40,385 nucleotides of DNA, taken from assembly GCA_014804345.1 (NCBI GenBank), contig JAAUZZ010000023.1, forward strand, positions 39,370-79,754, in the 5' to 3' direction. Shown here in pieces: positions 9,285-19,236 of the stretch; position 1 is the stretch's first letter; every line of letters starts with the position of its first letter. The translations under genes were made by a program, and so were the position numbers. Below the pieces are notes generated by a model. That model had not been told where the DNA came from and searched no databases. It worked only from the letters and a program-made list of their open reading frames with translations. The DNA is from Lachnospiraceae bacterium. GTDB lineage: Bacteria; Bacillota; Clostridia; Lachnospirales; Lachnospiraceae.

Positions 9285-11686
9285 AAAGTTATCTTAGCCT
9301 TATTCCAATATCGGCGCGCGTTCGCAGAAAGCAGAGTAAAATGATCATTTTATGTATTGTCCTTGCGGTTTTTCTGGTAACCACTATTTTTTCTCTTGTG
9401 GATGCATTAAAAAGGATGGAAACAGACAATGTCATTGATAAGGGAGGACATTGGCATATTCGGATAAACGGCATCGGAGAGGACGAGGCACAGGAGATTG
9501 CAATGCGCCCGGATGTTGCCGTTTCGTCGTGGTATGATGTGTTCAATCTTGATGAAAATTTAACAATGAATAAGGAGTACTATATCCAGGGTGCACAGAC
9601 GGCATTGTGCGGAATTGAGGAACCGTTTATTGGCGAAATCATGCACTATTTCAGTAACAGCGCACATGTAACAGTGGAGAGCGCAATCATTCTTACGGAA
9701 AATGCACAGGAATTATTGGGTGTCAATGTAGGTGATACGATCACATTAAATACGCCTGCGGGAGATTATGATTTTACAATATCGGGTTTTCGGATTAGCG
9801 GTAACGGGAAATACGTAAACTCTAACGGCGGTGATACGAGTGCACTACTGGTAAAAGAAAATCAAGTAGGCGCGTTTATGAATATCCATACGTTTCGTAA
9901 GATTTGCAGTGAAAATAGAGAAACGAGCAATCCGCAGTATTATATTGGATTTGAAAAGCATGTGAATTTAAGAAAAGCGCTTGCCAATATCAAAGAGCAA
10001 TACGGACTTCAGGATAACAGTATTGAATTGCATACAATACTTATGGCGGCAAGTGGAATTGCTGACAACGAGTATATTAAGAATGTGTATCCGGTTGTAG
10101 GCGTATTGTTTTTACTGATTTTGATGGCGGGTGTTCTGATGATTTCGGGCAGTATGAACAGCAATGTCGCGCAAAGACTGCAGTTTTTCGGAATGCTTCG
10201 CTGTATCGGCGCAAGTAAAAGTCAAATTATACGATTTGTGCGGTTGGAAGCGCTGAATTGGTGCAAAACAGCAGTTCCGATTGGTTATGGGCTTGGGATT
10301 GTAACAACATGGGCGGTCTGCGCAGGGTTAAAATATTTCGTTGGCGGTGAGGTATCGAATATCCCTGTTTTTACAGTAAGTGCAGCAGGTATTTTATGTG
10401 GAGCGCTGATTGGCATTGTTACGGTATTTCTTGCAGCGCAGGCTCCGGCAAAGCGGGCAGCCAAGGTAGCTCCAATGGCAGCAGTATCGGGGAATTCCAG
10501 CAATACAAAACAGGTGAAACATGCCGCAAATATGCGCATGGGTAAAATTGAAACGGCGCTTGGCATTCATCATGCGGTATCGGCAAAGAAAAATCTTTTG
10601 CTGCTGACAGGTTCGTTTGCGCTTAGCATTATCCTGTTTCTCTGCTTCTCGGTATTGGTTGAAATGGTAGACTGCCTGCTGCCGCAAAAAGCATCTTCTC
10701 CCGATATTGATATTGCAAGCAATGACGGTATGAATTCCATAAAAGCATCGCTTCTTGATCAAATCAAGGAAATCGACGGTGTTGCGCATGCATTTGGCAG
10801 AAGGGTTTGCTTTGACGTTCCCGCCGAATTTCAAAAGGAAGTACAATCAGACACTGTTGATCTGATGTCTTACGATGATTATCAGTTGCGTTTGCTTGCA
10901 AAAGACAATGACCTTAGAAAAGGCAGTAATCTTACAAAAATGTATGAGGACAGTCACAGCGTACTTGTGATTTGGGACAGAGGAATGCCTTTGGAAATTG
11001 GCGATAAAATTGTTGTGGGTGAAGAAACGCTTGAAATTGTCGGAATGCTCAAATACAGTCCGTTTAGCAATGACGGGAGTACAAACGGGAAAATAAATGT
11101 CATTGCTACGGAGGAAACTTTTGAAAGACTTACCGGTATCAATGGCTATGCAGTTATCGATGTGCAGATGACAAGCAAGATCGTAAATGAAAGCAACGAA
11201 GCGGTTGAACAAATCCGCAAGCTTTCAAGCGGATATGCATTCAGGGATCGCCGTGAGGAAAGCGTGGAGAGTATGTATTATGCGTTATTGACATTTGTAT
11301 ATGCTTTCCTTGCGATTATCGCTTTGATCGCACTGTTAAATATTGTAAACAGCATTTCCATGAGCGTATCTGCACGGATCAATCAATACGGCGTGATGCG
11401 GGCAATTGGAATGAGTGCAGGGCAACTCACCAAAATGGTTGCCGCGGAAACCTTCACGTATTCGATATTTGGATGTGTTGTCGGCTGTGCAGTTGGGATT
11501 CCGCTCAGCAAATACATGTATGATTACCTCATTACCGCGCACTTTTATTATGCAACGTGGAGCGTGCCCGTTGTGCAGCTTGTGATTATTGTACTATTTG
11601 TTTTTGTGTCGGCTGTTGTTGCGATTTATGCGCCGTCAAAGCGGATTCGAGAGATGGAGATAACGGAAACGATTAATGAATTGTAG
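9281..11686 (+). CDS. FtsX-like ABC transporter permease
   Basis: ATGA overlap with the ATPase gene; two large extracytoplasmic loops and two TM clusters (RLQFFGMLRCIGASKSQIIRFVRLEAL; INQYGVMRAIGMSAGQLTKMVAAE). Confidence 0.88.
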   Translation: MKSYLSLIPISARVRRKQSKMIILCIVLAVFLVTTIFSLVDALKRMETDNVIDKGGHWHIRINGIGEDEAQEIAMRPDVAVSSWYDVFNLDENLTMNKEYYIQGAQTALCGIEEPFIGEIMHYFSNSAHVTVESAIILTENAQELLGVNVGDTITLNTPAGDYDFTISGFRISGNGKYVNSNGGDTSALLVKENQVGAFMNIHTFRKICSENRETSNPQYYIGFEKHVNLRKALANIKEQYGLQDNSIELHTILMAASGIADNEYIKNVYPVVGVLFLLILMAGVLMISGSMNSNVAQRLQFFGMLRCIGASKSQIIRFVRLEALNWCKTAVPIGYGLGIVTTWAVCAGLKYFVGGEVSNIPVFTVSAAGILCGALIGIVTVFLAAQAPAKRAAKVAPMAAVSGNSSNTKQVKHAANMRMGKIETALGIHHAVSAKKNLLLLTGSFALSIILFLCFSVLVEMVDCLLPQKASSPDIDIASNDGMNSIKASLLDQIKEIDGVAHAFGRRVCFDVPAEFQKEVQSDTVDLMSYDDYQLRLLAKDNDLRKGSNLTKMYEDSHSVLVIWDRGMPLEIGDKIVVGEETLEIVGMLKYSPFSNDGSTNGKINVIATEETFERLTGINGYAVIDVQMTSKIVNESNEAVEQIRKLSSGYAFRDRREESVESMYYALLTFVYAFLAIIALIALLNIVNSISMSVSARINQYGVMRAIGMSAGQLTKMVAAETFTYSIFGCVVGCAVGIPLSKYMYDYLITAHFYYATWSVPVVQLVIIVLFVFVSAVVAIYAPSKRIREMEITETINEL

Positions 11687-11744
11687 GGATTATGGCGGCT
11701 TTTAAACTTCCCCCAAGAGAAAAGTAAAAAAATATCGAATATAC

Positions 11745-11774
11745 TTGCAGTATGGCATTTAGAAGTGTTATCAT
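11745..11774 (+). promoter_or_regulatory. Possible promoter of the HD-GYP fusion gene
   Basis: TTGCAG, 18-nt spacer, TATCAT; ggggtg RBS just before ATG 11810. Confidence 0.4.
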
Positions 11775-11809
11775 TATAAATGAGATACTTTAAGCTTCGG
11801 GGGTGAACC

Positions 11810-14800
11810 ATGCGCGAAAAATCGGTAAAGCATACCATTATCATGACTGTTTTATGCATTATTATAAATATATTGGGAAAGCTTATCGCTACGAACCTCA
11901 ATCTGCCAATTTTGCTTGATACGGTCGGAACTTGTGTAGCGGCATATTTTGTTGGACCTGTGGGAGCCGTCGTATCGGGAGTGGCGGGAAGTGTTGTATT
12001 TGCTTTGATTACAGGCGGAGGCTGGATGTATGTGCCGGTTCATGCGGTGCTCGGCATTTTGCTTTATATTTGTGTGAAAAGGGGATACTTTAGAAATCTT
12101 GACACTACAATCATGTCAAGTTCTCTGGTAGGCGTCTTGTCGGTGGTGATAATGACACCGCTTTATTTATATTTTAATGACGGAAAGACCGGAAACTTCT
12201 GGGGGGATGTATTCTTTGACATGCTGGAATGGCATGGCAGCAGCAAGGTTATGTGCAGTGTGGGTGCGACCGCGATTGTGAATGTTATTGATAAGCAGAT
12301 TAGTGTGGTAATTGGTTACTTCCTGATAAAACAGATTGCAAAGGATACCAAACCGCAGCGAAGATTACGCCGTGATATGGCAAAGACACTTCTTGTTTTT
12401 GTGTTGGCGGCAGGAGTTCTGACAAACGGCCTTGTATTTTCCGTAAGCGCGGCAGAAATGCAAAGCTCGCTGACCGAAAGAAATTTTGACGAAAATTATG
12501 TGGAAACGATATATGACATCAGATCTGGTATGCCTTACTCGGAGGCAATCACGATTGCCGAAACGACGGATGGATGTATCTGGATAGGCGGTTATGCGGG
12601 ACTGACAAAATATAACGGAAAAGAATTTGAATTTATAAGCGGCATTACGGGCGTGTATGCGCTGACCACAGACAGTCGGGGAAGGCTTTGGATCAGCACG
12701 AACGACAGTGGCATTGTCGTATATGATAATGGGAAATTCAATACCTTTACAATGCAGGACGGACTTCCGGCGAATGCGATTAAAGCAGTTACGGAAGCAC
12801 CCGACGGAAGTATGTATATCGGGACTGCGGGAAATCTTTGCAGGGTTGCGGTTGAGGGAGATGAAATGCGTGTCATCGCGGTATTTTCATATGAGGGTAC
12901 GGAGTATGCGTCGTCGCTCACTATGTATGGAGATAAGTTGGTCGGCGCTACAAATGCCGGAGATGTTTTTGTGGCTTTAGAGGATGAACTGCTTTATATG
13001 ATGGAACCGCGGACAGCGGATACATACTATACATGTGTGTCCGTGGTGAACGGACACTTGTTTGCAGGTACATCGGAGAATTATATTGAGGATTTGCGAA
13101 TTTATCGGAATATGGCAGTGACAAGCAGGCGGATTGAGTTGGAGGACTTGACGGATATCACCGATGTGAAAGCTTGCAGCGATGGCCGCATATGGGTATG
13201 CGCGGATACCGGAATTGGATATCTAAAGAAGAATGCCGAAGATGACTGGAGTTTTCATACGCAGGACATTGACGGTTTCGATGCTTCGATTCTCGGCATT
13301 CATGAAGATTATGAGGGAAATATCTGGTTTGTATCGCAAAGATGTGGTGTCATGAAATTATCCAAAAGTAAATTTTCCGATCTGTTTCGACTTTCGGGAA
13401 TTGACGCAATGGTGACAAACGCTGTATGCGCGTATGACGGAAATTATTATTGCGGAACAGATGACGGACTTGTCATCATAAAAGAGGGCAGTTACGGACA
13501 GGTGGAGAATGCGGTCACGGAATTGCTTAAAGGTGAGCGCGTCCGCAGCATTATGAAAGATTCTCAGGGGACGATGTGGTTTTGCACCTATGGAAAAAAC
13601 GGATTGGTGTCGCTCAATCAAAGGGGATATATAAATAACTTTAACACAAACCGGAAGACCACGGATAACCGTTTCCGATGCATGACGGAACTGCATAACG
13701 GAACAATTGCAGCCGGCACTGCGGATGGAATTAATTTCATAGATGATGACCATGTAATTGGAACGATCACGCACGAAGACGGTTTGGAAAATTCCATGAT
13801 CTTAAGCCTTTATGAGGATGAGGACGAAAATTTGTATGCGGCTACGAACGGAAGTGGAATTTATGTGATCCGAAACAGTAAAATTGTAAAACATATAGGA
13901 CTTGCCGATGGACTTGCGGCAGATGCAGTGTTACGAATCGTACCATATCAGAACGGCTTTTTTGCGGTATCAAGCAATATGCTGTGTTATGTGGAGAATG
14001 ATGTGGTAAAGCATTTGGATCAATTTCCTTATTATGACAGTTTTGACATCATTATTGATGGGAAAAACGCATATGTGTTTACCAGTGCGGGCATTTATAA
14101 AGTTGATGTGGATGCGCTCAAAGCAAACGACGAGATGCGTTACAGACTCTTTAATTATAATGACGGGTTGACGAACAGCATCACGTCAAACGCGTGGAAC
14201 TTCATGGATGACAGCGGCAGGATTTTCTTCTGTACCAACAGAGGGGTGGATTATTTTAAACCCGATGAGATGTCAGAGGCATCAAAAGAGTATAAATTCA
14301 GTGTAGTGGTTACCCTAAACGACGGAACGATGGTGAATGACGAGAACGGCGTATTTACCCTTCCCGCCGATGCAATGACATTTACGGTCAAGCCTTCAAT
14401 CAGAAAGTATTCCCTATCCGATGTCAAAGTGAAATGCTTTATTGACGGCGTGAATGATGAGGTTAAGGCAGTGTCAAGTTATGATGTGGAGCCGATTCAG
14501 ATTTCGAATCTGCGTCACGGAACGTATCCTGTGCATATACAGATATTGGACAATGACGAAACCATTTTACAGGAAAAGGTCTATATGCTGAAAAAAGAGG
14601 CGCAGGTTTGGGAAAATGCATGGTATATCGCTTATCTGGCATTTGTCTGTATCTGGATGTTTGTTTTTATCGTATGGATCGGACTGACACTGGCAAGTAC
14701 TTTCCGACGAAGACGTCAGCTTGAACTGCTTCGAAAAGAACTGGAAAATAAAGTGAATATCCAGACAGAGGAAATCAGAGATCAGGCGGAAAAGATGGAA

Positions 14801-15427
14801 ATATTCCAGTGGGAAGTAATCGAGGGAATGGCATCTTTAATTGAGAGCAGGGACGGCAATACGGGGGACCATGTGAAAAATGTGTCAAAGTATGTGTCGA
14901 TCATTGCGCAGGAAATGCTGCATATGCATCTTTATTCCAATATTGTCACACCGAAATATGTTGATATCATTACAAAAGTATCACCGCTGCATGATGTGGG
15001 TAAAATCAAAATATCTGATGTTATCTTGAATAAACCCGGAAAATTTACACCGGAGGAATTCGAGATCATGAAAAATCATGCGGCTTACGGAGGTATGATC
15101 GTTGAAGATATTTTGGGTAAAAACGCAACGCCCGAGATGAAGCAGATTGCAAAGGACGTGGCTTGCTATCACCATGAAAAATGGGATGGAAGCGGTTATC
15201 CGGAGGGCAAATCCGGTGATGATATACCGCTTGCCGCACGTATTATGGCAGTGGCGGATGTGTTTGACGCGCTGGTGTCAAAGAGAGTTTATAAGGAAGC
15301 CTTTGAGATGGATAAGGCGTTTGATATCATAAAGGAAGAGGCAGGAAAACATTTTGATGCGGAAATTGTGCGCGTATTTTTAAAGAAAAAGGACATTATT
15401 GTAAAAGAGTTAAAAAACCATACCTGA
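11810..15427 (+). CDS. ECF-S-component-like membrane domain + extracytoplasmic two-component-regulator beta-propeller + Y_Y_Y-like domain + TM + HD-GYP phosphodiesterase
   Basis: N-terminal multi-TM LLDTVGTCVAAYFVGPVGAVVSGVAGSVVFALITGG; propeller repeats WIGGYAGLTKYNGKEF, LWISTNDSGIVVYDNGKF, MYIGTAGNLCRV; single TM WYIAYLAFVCIWMFVFIVWIGL; HD-GYP motifs HDVGKIKISD and CYHHEKWDGSGYPEG. Confidence 0.85.
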   Translation: MREKSVKHTIIMTVLCIIINILGKLIATNLNLPILLDTVGTCVAAYFVGPVGAVVSGVAGSVVFALITGGGWMYVPVHAVLGILLYICVKRGYFRNLDTTIMSSSLVGVLSVVIMTPLYLYFNDGKTGNFWGDVFFDMLEWHGSSKVMCSVGATAIVNVIDKQISVVIGYFLIKQIAKDTKPQRRLRRDMAKTLLVFVLAAGVLTNGLVFSVSAAEMQSSLTERNFDENYVETIYDIRSGMPYSEAITIAETTDGCIWIGGYAGLTKYNGKEFEFISGITGVYALTTDSRGRLWISTNDSGIVVYDNGKFNTFTMQDGLPANAIKAVTEAPDGSMYIGTAGNLCRVAVEGDEMRVIAVFSYEGTEYASSLTMYGDKLVGATNAGDVFVALEDELLYMMEPRTADTYYTCVSVVNGHLFAGTSENYIEDLRIYRNMAVTSRRIELEDLTDITDVKACSDGRIWVCADTGIGYLKKNAEDDWSFHTQDIDGFDASILGIHEDYEGNIWFVSQRCGVMKLSKSKFSDLFRLSGIDAMVTNAVCAYDGNYYCGTDDGLVIIKEGSYGQVENAVTELLKGERVRSIMKDSQGTMWFCTYGKNGLVSLNQRGYINNFNTNRKTTDNRFRCMTELHNGTIAAGTADGINFIDDDHVIGTITHEDGLENSMILSLYEDEDENLYAATNGSGIYVIRNSKIVKHIGLADGLAADAVLRIVPYQNGFFAVSSNMLCYVENDVVKHLDQFPYYDSFDIIIDGKNAYVFTSAGIYKVDVDALKANDEMRYRLFNYNDGLTNSITSNAWNFMDDSGRIFFCTNRGVDYFKPDEMSEASKEYKFSVVVTLNDGTMVNDENGVFTLPADAMTFTVKPSIRKYSLSDVKVKCFIDGVNDEVKAVSSYDVEPIQISNLRHGTYPVHIQILDNDETILQEKVYMLKKEAQVWENAWYIAYLAFVCIWMFVFIVWIGLTLASTFRRRRQLELLRKELENKVNIQTEEIRDQAEKMEIFQWEVIEGMASLIESRDGNTGDHVKNVSKYVSIIAQEMLHMHLYSNIVTPKYVDIITKVSPLHDVGKIKISDVILNKPGKFTPEEFEIMKNHAAYGGMIVEDILGKNATPEMKQIAKDVACYHHEKWDGSGYPEGKSGDDIPLAARIMAVADVFDALVSKRVYKEAFEMDKAFDIIKEEAGKHFDAEIVRVFLKKKDIIVKELKNHT

Positions 15428-15482
15428 CAATAATATAAGAAGTCGAAATATTAAGAAATGATCTATCTGAGAGGATAAGAAT

Positions 15483-16211
15483 ATGGAAAGAAAAACAGCG
15501 TTGGTAACAGGCGCGTCAAGAGGCATCGGAAAAGCGATTGCATGGGAACTTGCGCAAAAAGGCTATGATCTGTTTCTGACATGCCATCAAAACGAAGCGA
15601 TGCTTCTTGATATCGGACATAAGCTTGAAGAAACATTTGGAATAAGCTGTAGGATGTACTGTTTTTCTATCTGCGATGAAGATAAGCTTGCAAAAATGTT
15701 TGCGGATATTCCGTATCTTGACGTGCTTGTCAACAATGCGGGAATTTCTTATGTCGGACTGCTTGCGGATATGACGTATGATGCGTGGCAGAATGTAATA
15801 AACACGAACCTTGGTTCGTGTTTTCTTACATGTAAATATGCAATTCCCGAAATGATTCGGCGCAAAAAGGGTAAAATAATCAATATATCCTCAGTTTGGG
15901 GAAACGTAGGTGCGTCGATGGAGGTTGCGTATTCCGCGTCAAAGGGCGGCGTCAATGCGTTTACCAAGGCGCTTGCGCGTGAGCTTGCGCCGAGCAATAT
16001 TCAAGTGAATGCGATTGCATGTGGATTGATCGACACGGATATGAACCGTCATCTAAGCCGGGAGGACATGCTGGAGCTTGTCAGCGAGATCCCTGCTGAC
16101 CGTCCGGGACGGGCAGCAGAGGTTGCGCACCTTGTTGGAATGCTATGTGATGAAATGGACAGCAGCTATCTTGTTGGACAGGTGATTACACTTGACGGCG
16201 GCTGGACTTAA
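15483..16211 (+). CDS. SDR-family oxidoreductase (FabG-like; resembles YmfI, EF-P 5-aminopentanone reductase)
   Basis: TGASRGIGKAIA, NNAG, YSASKGG; segment ISSVWGNVGASMEVAYSASKGG recalls the YmfI subgroup. Confidence 0.75.
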   Translation: MERKTALVTGASRGIGKAIAWELAQKGYDLFLTCHQNEAMLLDIGHKLEETFGISCRMYCFSICDEDKLAKMFADIPYLDVLVNNAGISYVGLLADMTYDAWQNVINTNLGSCFLTCKYAIPEMIRRKKGKIINISSVWGNVGASMEVAYSASKGGVNAFTKALARELAPSNIQVNAIACGLIDTDMNRHLSREDMLELVSEIPADRPGRAAEVAHLVGMLCDEMDSSYLVGQVITLDGGWT

Positions 16212-16244
16212 ACGGATTTTGCGGAAAAATAGGAGGAAATCAAA

Positions 16245-17147
16245 ATGTATGATGTATTGATCATCGGTGCGGGTCCCGCGGGACTGGGGGCAGCGGTATA
16301 CGGAGCAAGAGCAGGACTTTCTATGGCAGTGATTGACCAAAGCCCAATCAGCGGTGGGCAGGTTCTTAATACCTATGAGGTGGATAATTATCTGGGACTG
16401 ATGGGAGAAACGGGAGGTGGAATTTCCGAGAAATTCCGCGCACATGCGGACAAACTCGGAACAGAATTTATTGTAGATGAGATTAAATCGCTGGAGGATC
16501 AAGGCGAGAAAAAAATTGTGCACGGTTACGAAAAGGATTACGAGGCAAAGGCGTTGATTCTTGCGACCGGCGCATCACACTCCAAATTAGGTGTGCCCGG
16601 AGAGGAGGAGCTTTCCGGAATGGGCGTATCTTACTGCGCAACTTGTGACGGAGCGTTCTTTAAGAACAGGACGGTTGCCGTTGTGGGTGGTGGCGATGTC
16701 GCTGTGGAAGATGCAATCTTTTTATCAAAAATTTGTAACAAAGTTTATTTAATCCACAGGCGTGACACGCTCAGAGCGGTTAAGAGTTTGCAGGAGAAGC
16801 TTTTTGCGAAGGAAAATGTGGAATTCATTTGGGACAGCGAAGTTAGAGAAATCTGCGGAACAAATGCTGTTGAAAAAATTGTCCTATATAATAAGAAAGA
16901 ACAGCAGACGAGCGAATTGGAAATAAACGGCATCTTTATTGCCGTAGGCGTGGTTCCCAACACAGATTTATGCAAAAATCTTGTCGAAACGGACGAGCGC
17001 GGATATATCAAAGCGGGTGAGGACTGCGCCACATCGTGTAAAGGAATCTATGCGGCGGGCGACATAAGATTAAAGCCCATGCGGCAGATTATTACGGCAG
17101 TTGCGGACGGAGCCAATGCGGTCAATACGGTTGTGGAAAGTTTATAA
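16245..17147 (+). CDS. trxB: Thioredoxin reductase
   Basis: GAGPAGLGAAVYGARAGL, CATCDGAFF redox CxxC, VVGGGDVAVEDAIFLSK, IYAAGDIRLKPMRQIITAVADGANA. Confidence 0.9.
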   Translation: MYDVLIIGAGPAGLGAAVYGARAGLSMAVIDQSPISGGQVLNTYEVDNYLGLMGETGGGISEKFRAHADKLGTEFIVDEIKSLEDQGEKKIVHGYEKDYEAKALILATGASHSKLGVPGEEELSGMGVSYCATCDGAFFKNRTVAVVGGGDVAVEDAIFLSKICNKVYLIHRRDTLRAVKSLQEKLFAKENVEFIWDSEVREICGTNAVEKIVLYNKKEQQTSELEINGIFIAVGVVPNTDLCKNLVETDERGYIKAGEDCATSCKGIYAAGDIRLKPMRQIITAVADGANAVNTVVESL

Positions 17148-17263
17148 AAAGTTAATAATTTAAGAAGATTATGAATTATTACGAAATTCTTGTTGTTATG
17201 TAAAGAATATTTTAGGCAGAAATAGCAAAAAAAGGAGAAAAATGAGATAAAAACGTACAAATA

Positions 17264-17280
17264 TGTAACAAATCTGTAAT
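17264..17280 (+). promoter_or_regulatory. Candidate WalR (YycF) box 1
   Basis: TGTAAC-aaatc-TGTAAT matches TGTWAH-N5-TGTWAH exactly. Confidence 0.55.
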
Positions 17281-17390
17281 GAATATCGGTGAAATATTGA
17301 AAAAATACGGAAATTGACATTTTATTATCAATATAAAAAAGGGGCGGGGGCTTGACAAGCGCAAAAATATGTGATAATTTATTTCAAGGG

Positions 17391-17407
17391 TGTAACAAAT
17401 TTGTAAC
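17391..17407 (+). promoter_or_regulatory. Candidate WalR (YycF) box 2
   Basis: TGTAAC-aaatt-TGTAAC matches TGTWAH-N5-TGTWAH exactly; abuts/overlaps the -35 of the downstream promoter. Confidence 0.6.
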
Positions 17408-17428
17408 AATTAACATAAAATTTATAAT
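17401..17428 (+). promoter_or_regulatory. Promoter of SH3/NlpC-P60 gene
   Basis: TTGTAA, 16-nt spacer, TATAAT (17423-17428); another possible -35 TTGACA at 17352. Confidence 0.6.
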
Positions 17429-17464
17429 GTATGAAACAATACACCACAGTTGGAGGAAATGATC

Positions 17465-19087
17465 ATGAACAAGCGCGGAGTAAAGATTGCAGCATGTACC
17501 ATCGTAGGTACAATGGCAATTTCCGGATACCAGATGACATTGGAAGCAAAGATCAATAGTTCGTCGGAAGTACCATCGGCGGGATTTGGTGCGGCAATAG
17601 AACAGGGTAGCACAATCCGTGATCTTCAGAATGATGTAGTTCAGAATATTGCATATCTTGAGAGCACATCGGGATTACAGCATAATATCCTGATCGCGTC
17701 CGAGAAAGCGGCTTTGGCAGACTCTCCCGTAAGTGCGGTTCTTGTAAACCCTACATCAGTTAAGTCAAAAGCATCTGCGGAGGTTATGCAGGAGGTTCTT
17801 GATTCGATTGGCGACATCGAAACAGAACCGGTACATGAGAATGCTGCACAGGACAACGCAGATCAGAATAGTGCAGATAATGCAGAGATTAAGATAGAAG
17901 AAACAGAGTATAACGAAACAGAAACGACGCAGACCATGGAATCACTGATTGAGGCGATCAAGGAAGCGGAAGAACAGGGGGATTCTGATGAGCTGAAAAC
18001 CAGCGCGGGATTTTCCGCGACTGATACATATGATGACGCTGAAATCGAGAGCGCCGCTGCGGAGGCTTCTTTAGAGGAAGCGTCTGCGGAAGAAGGTTCG
18101 GAGGAAATCACGGAAACTGTTGAGGAAATTCAGGATTTCTCTGGTCTTGTGATTGCAAGAGTAAGCAATTATGTAAATGTAAGAAATATGCCCAGCGAGG
18201 AGGGCGAAATCGTCGGTAAGCTTTATGACAAGTCTGTCGGTGAGTTTATCGCGGAGGAGAATGGCTGGTATAAGATTATTTCGGGTAATTGTACTGGTTA
18301 TGTAAAAGGTGAGTTCTGTGTTGTAGGTGAGGAGGCAGAGGCGCTTGCAAAAGAAGTCGGCACCACCTATGCGATTGTCAATACAACGACATTAAAGGTT
18401 CGTCAGGAAGCAAGTACAGAGTCGGCAGTTTTGGGTCTTGTACCGATTGAAGAAGAGCTGGTAGTTGTTGAGGAGCTTGACGGCTGGGTAAAGATTGCAA
18501 TTGAGGAAGGCGACGGCTACGTTTCGAGAGAGTACGTCAACCTCAGAACAGACTTTGTACACGCAGAATCAAAGGAAGAAGAAGCAGCAAGACTTGCAAA
18601 GGAAGCAAAAGCGCGCGAGGAGGCAAGAGCGGCAGCAGCAGCTACCGAGTCGACCAGAGCGGCACAGCAGGTAGCAAAGTCGGAGGCAAATCAAGAAGTG
18701 ATTGCGGCAGCGCAGAATACAGCAGCGGTATCGGAAGGTAGCGCTATGGGTAAGGAAGTTATCAACTATGCGACACAGTTCGTTGGCAATCCTTATGTGT
18801 ACGGCGGTTCCAGCCTGACAAACGGTACGGACTGCTCCGGTTTCGTTATGAGCGTCTATGCAAACTTCGGCGTAGGACTTCCGCACTCTTCTTCGGCAAT
18901 GAGAAGCTTGGGCTCCGATGTCGGCGGACTTGAGAATGCACAGCCGGGTGATATCGTATGTTATTCCGGACACGTAGGACTCTATGTGGGCAACGGACAG
19001 ATTGTACATGCAAGCACATCAAGAACCGGTATTATCGTTTCCAGTGCATCGTACAGAAAGGTTTTGTCGGTAAGAAGAATATTCTAA
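17465..19087 (+). CDS. Secreted SH3-domain, NlpC/P60-family peptidoglycan endopeptidase
   Basis: N-terminal hydrophobic segment; two SH3b-like repeats (ARVSNYVNVRNMPSEEGEIVGKL; VNTTTLKVRQEASTESAVLGLV); NlpC/P60 core GNPYVYGGSSLTNGTDCSGFVMSVY...HVGLYVGNGQIVHAS. Confidence 0.93.
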   Translation: MNKRGVKIAACTIVGTMAISGYQMTLEAKINSSSEVPSAGFGAAIEQGSTIRDLQNDVVQNIAYLESTSGLQHNILIASEKAALADSPVSAVLVNPTSVKSKASAEVMQEVLDSIGDIETEPVHENAAQDNADQNSADNAEIKIEETEYNETETTQTMESLIEAIKEAEEQGDSDELKTSAGFSATDTYDDAEIESAAAEASLEEASAEEGSEEITETVEEIQDFSGLVIARVSNYVNVRNMPSEEGEIVGKLYDKSVGEFIAEENGWYKIISGNCTGYVKGEFCVVGEEAEALAKEVGTTYAIVNTTTLKVRQEASTESAVLGLVPIEEELVVVEELDGWVKIAIEEGDGYVSREYVNLRTDFVHAESKEEEAARLAKEAKAREEARAAAAATESTRAAQQVAKSEANQEVIAAAQNTAAVSEGSAMGKEVINYATQFVGNPYVYGGSSLTNGTDCSGFVMSVYANFGVGLPHSSSAMRSLGSDVGGLENAQPGDIVCYSGHVGLYVGNGQIVHASTSRTGIIVSSASYRKVLSVRRIF

Positions 19088-19097
19088 TAATAAAAAT

Positions 19098-19134
19098 AGG
19101 AAAACGGATGACATTGGATTGTTGTCCGTTTTTT
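19098..19134 (+). terminator. Rho-independent terminator
   Basis: AAAACGGAtgaca...ttgTCCGTTTTTT. Confidence 0.7.
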
Positions 19135-19236
19135 GTGTACATAGACGCGGAAAGGAAGTTTTTACGAACGAAGCGAAATACAGGGCTGAAAAATTGCACA
19201 AAAAGATAGGAAATGTACTTTATGACAGACCTGTCA

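Noticed and set aside
12708-12980. Overlapping plus-strand 90-aa ORF inside the HD-GYP fusion gene
   Set aside because: Alternate frame of a much longer supported CDS
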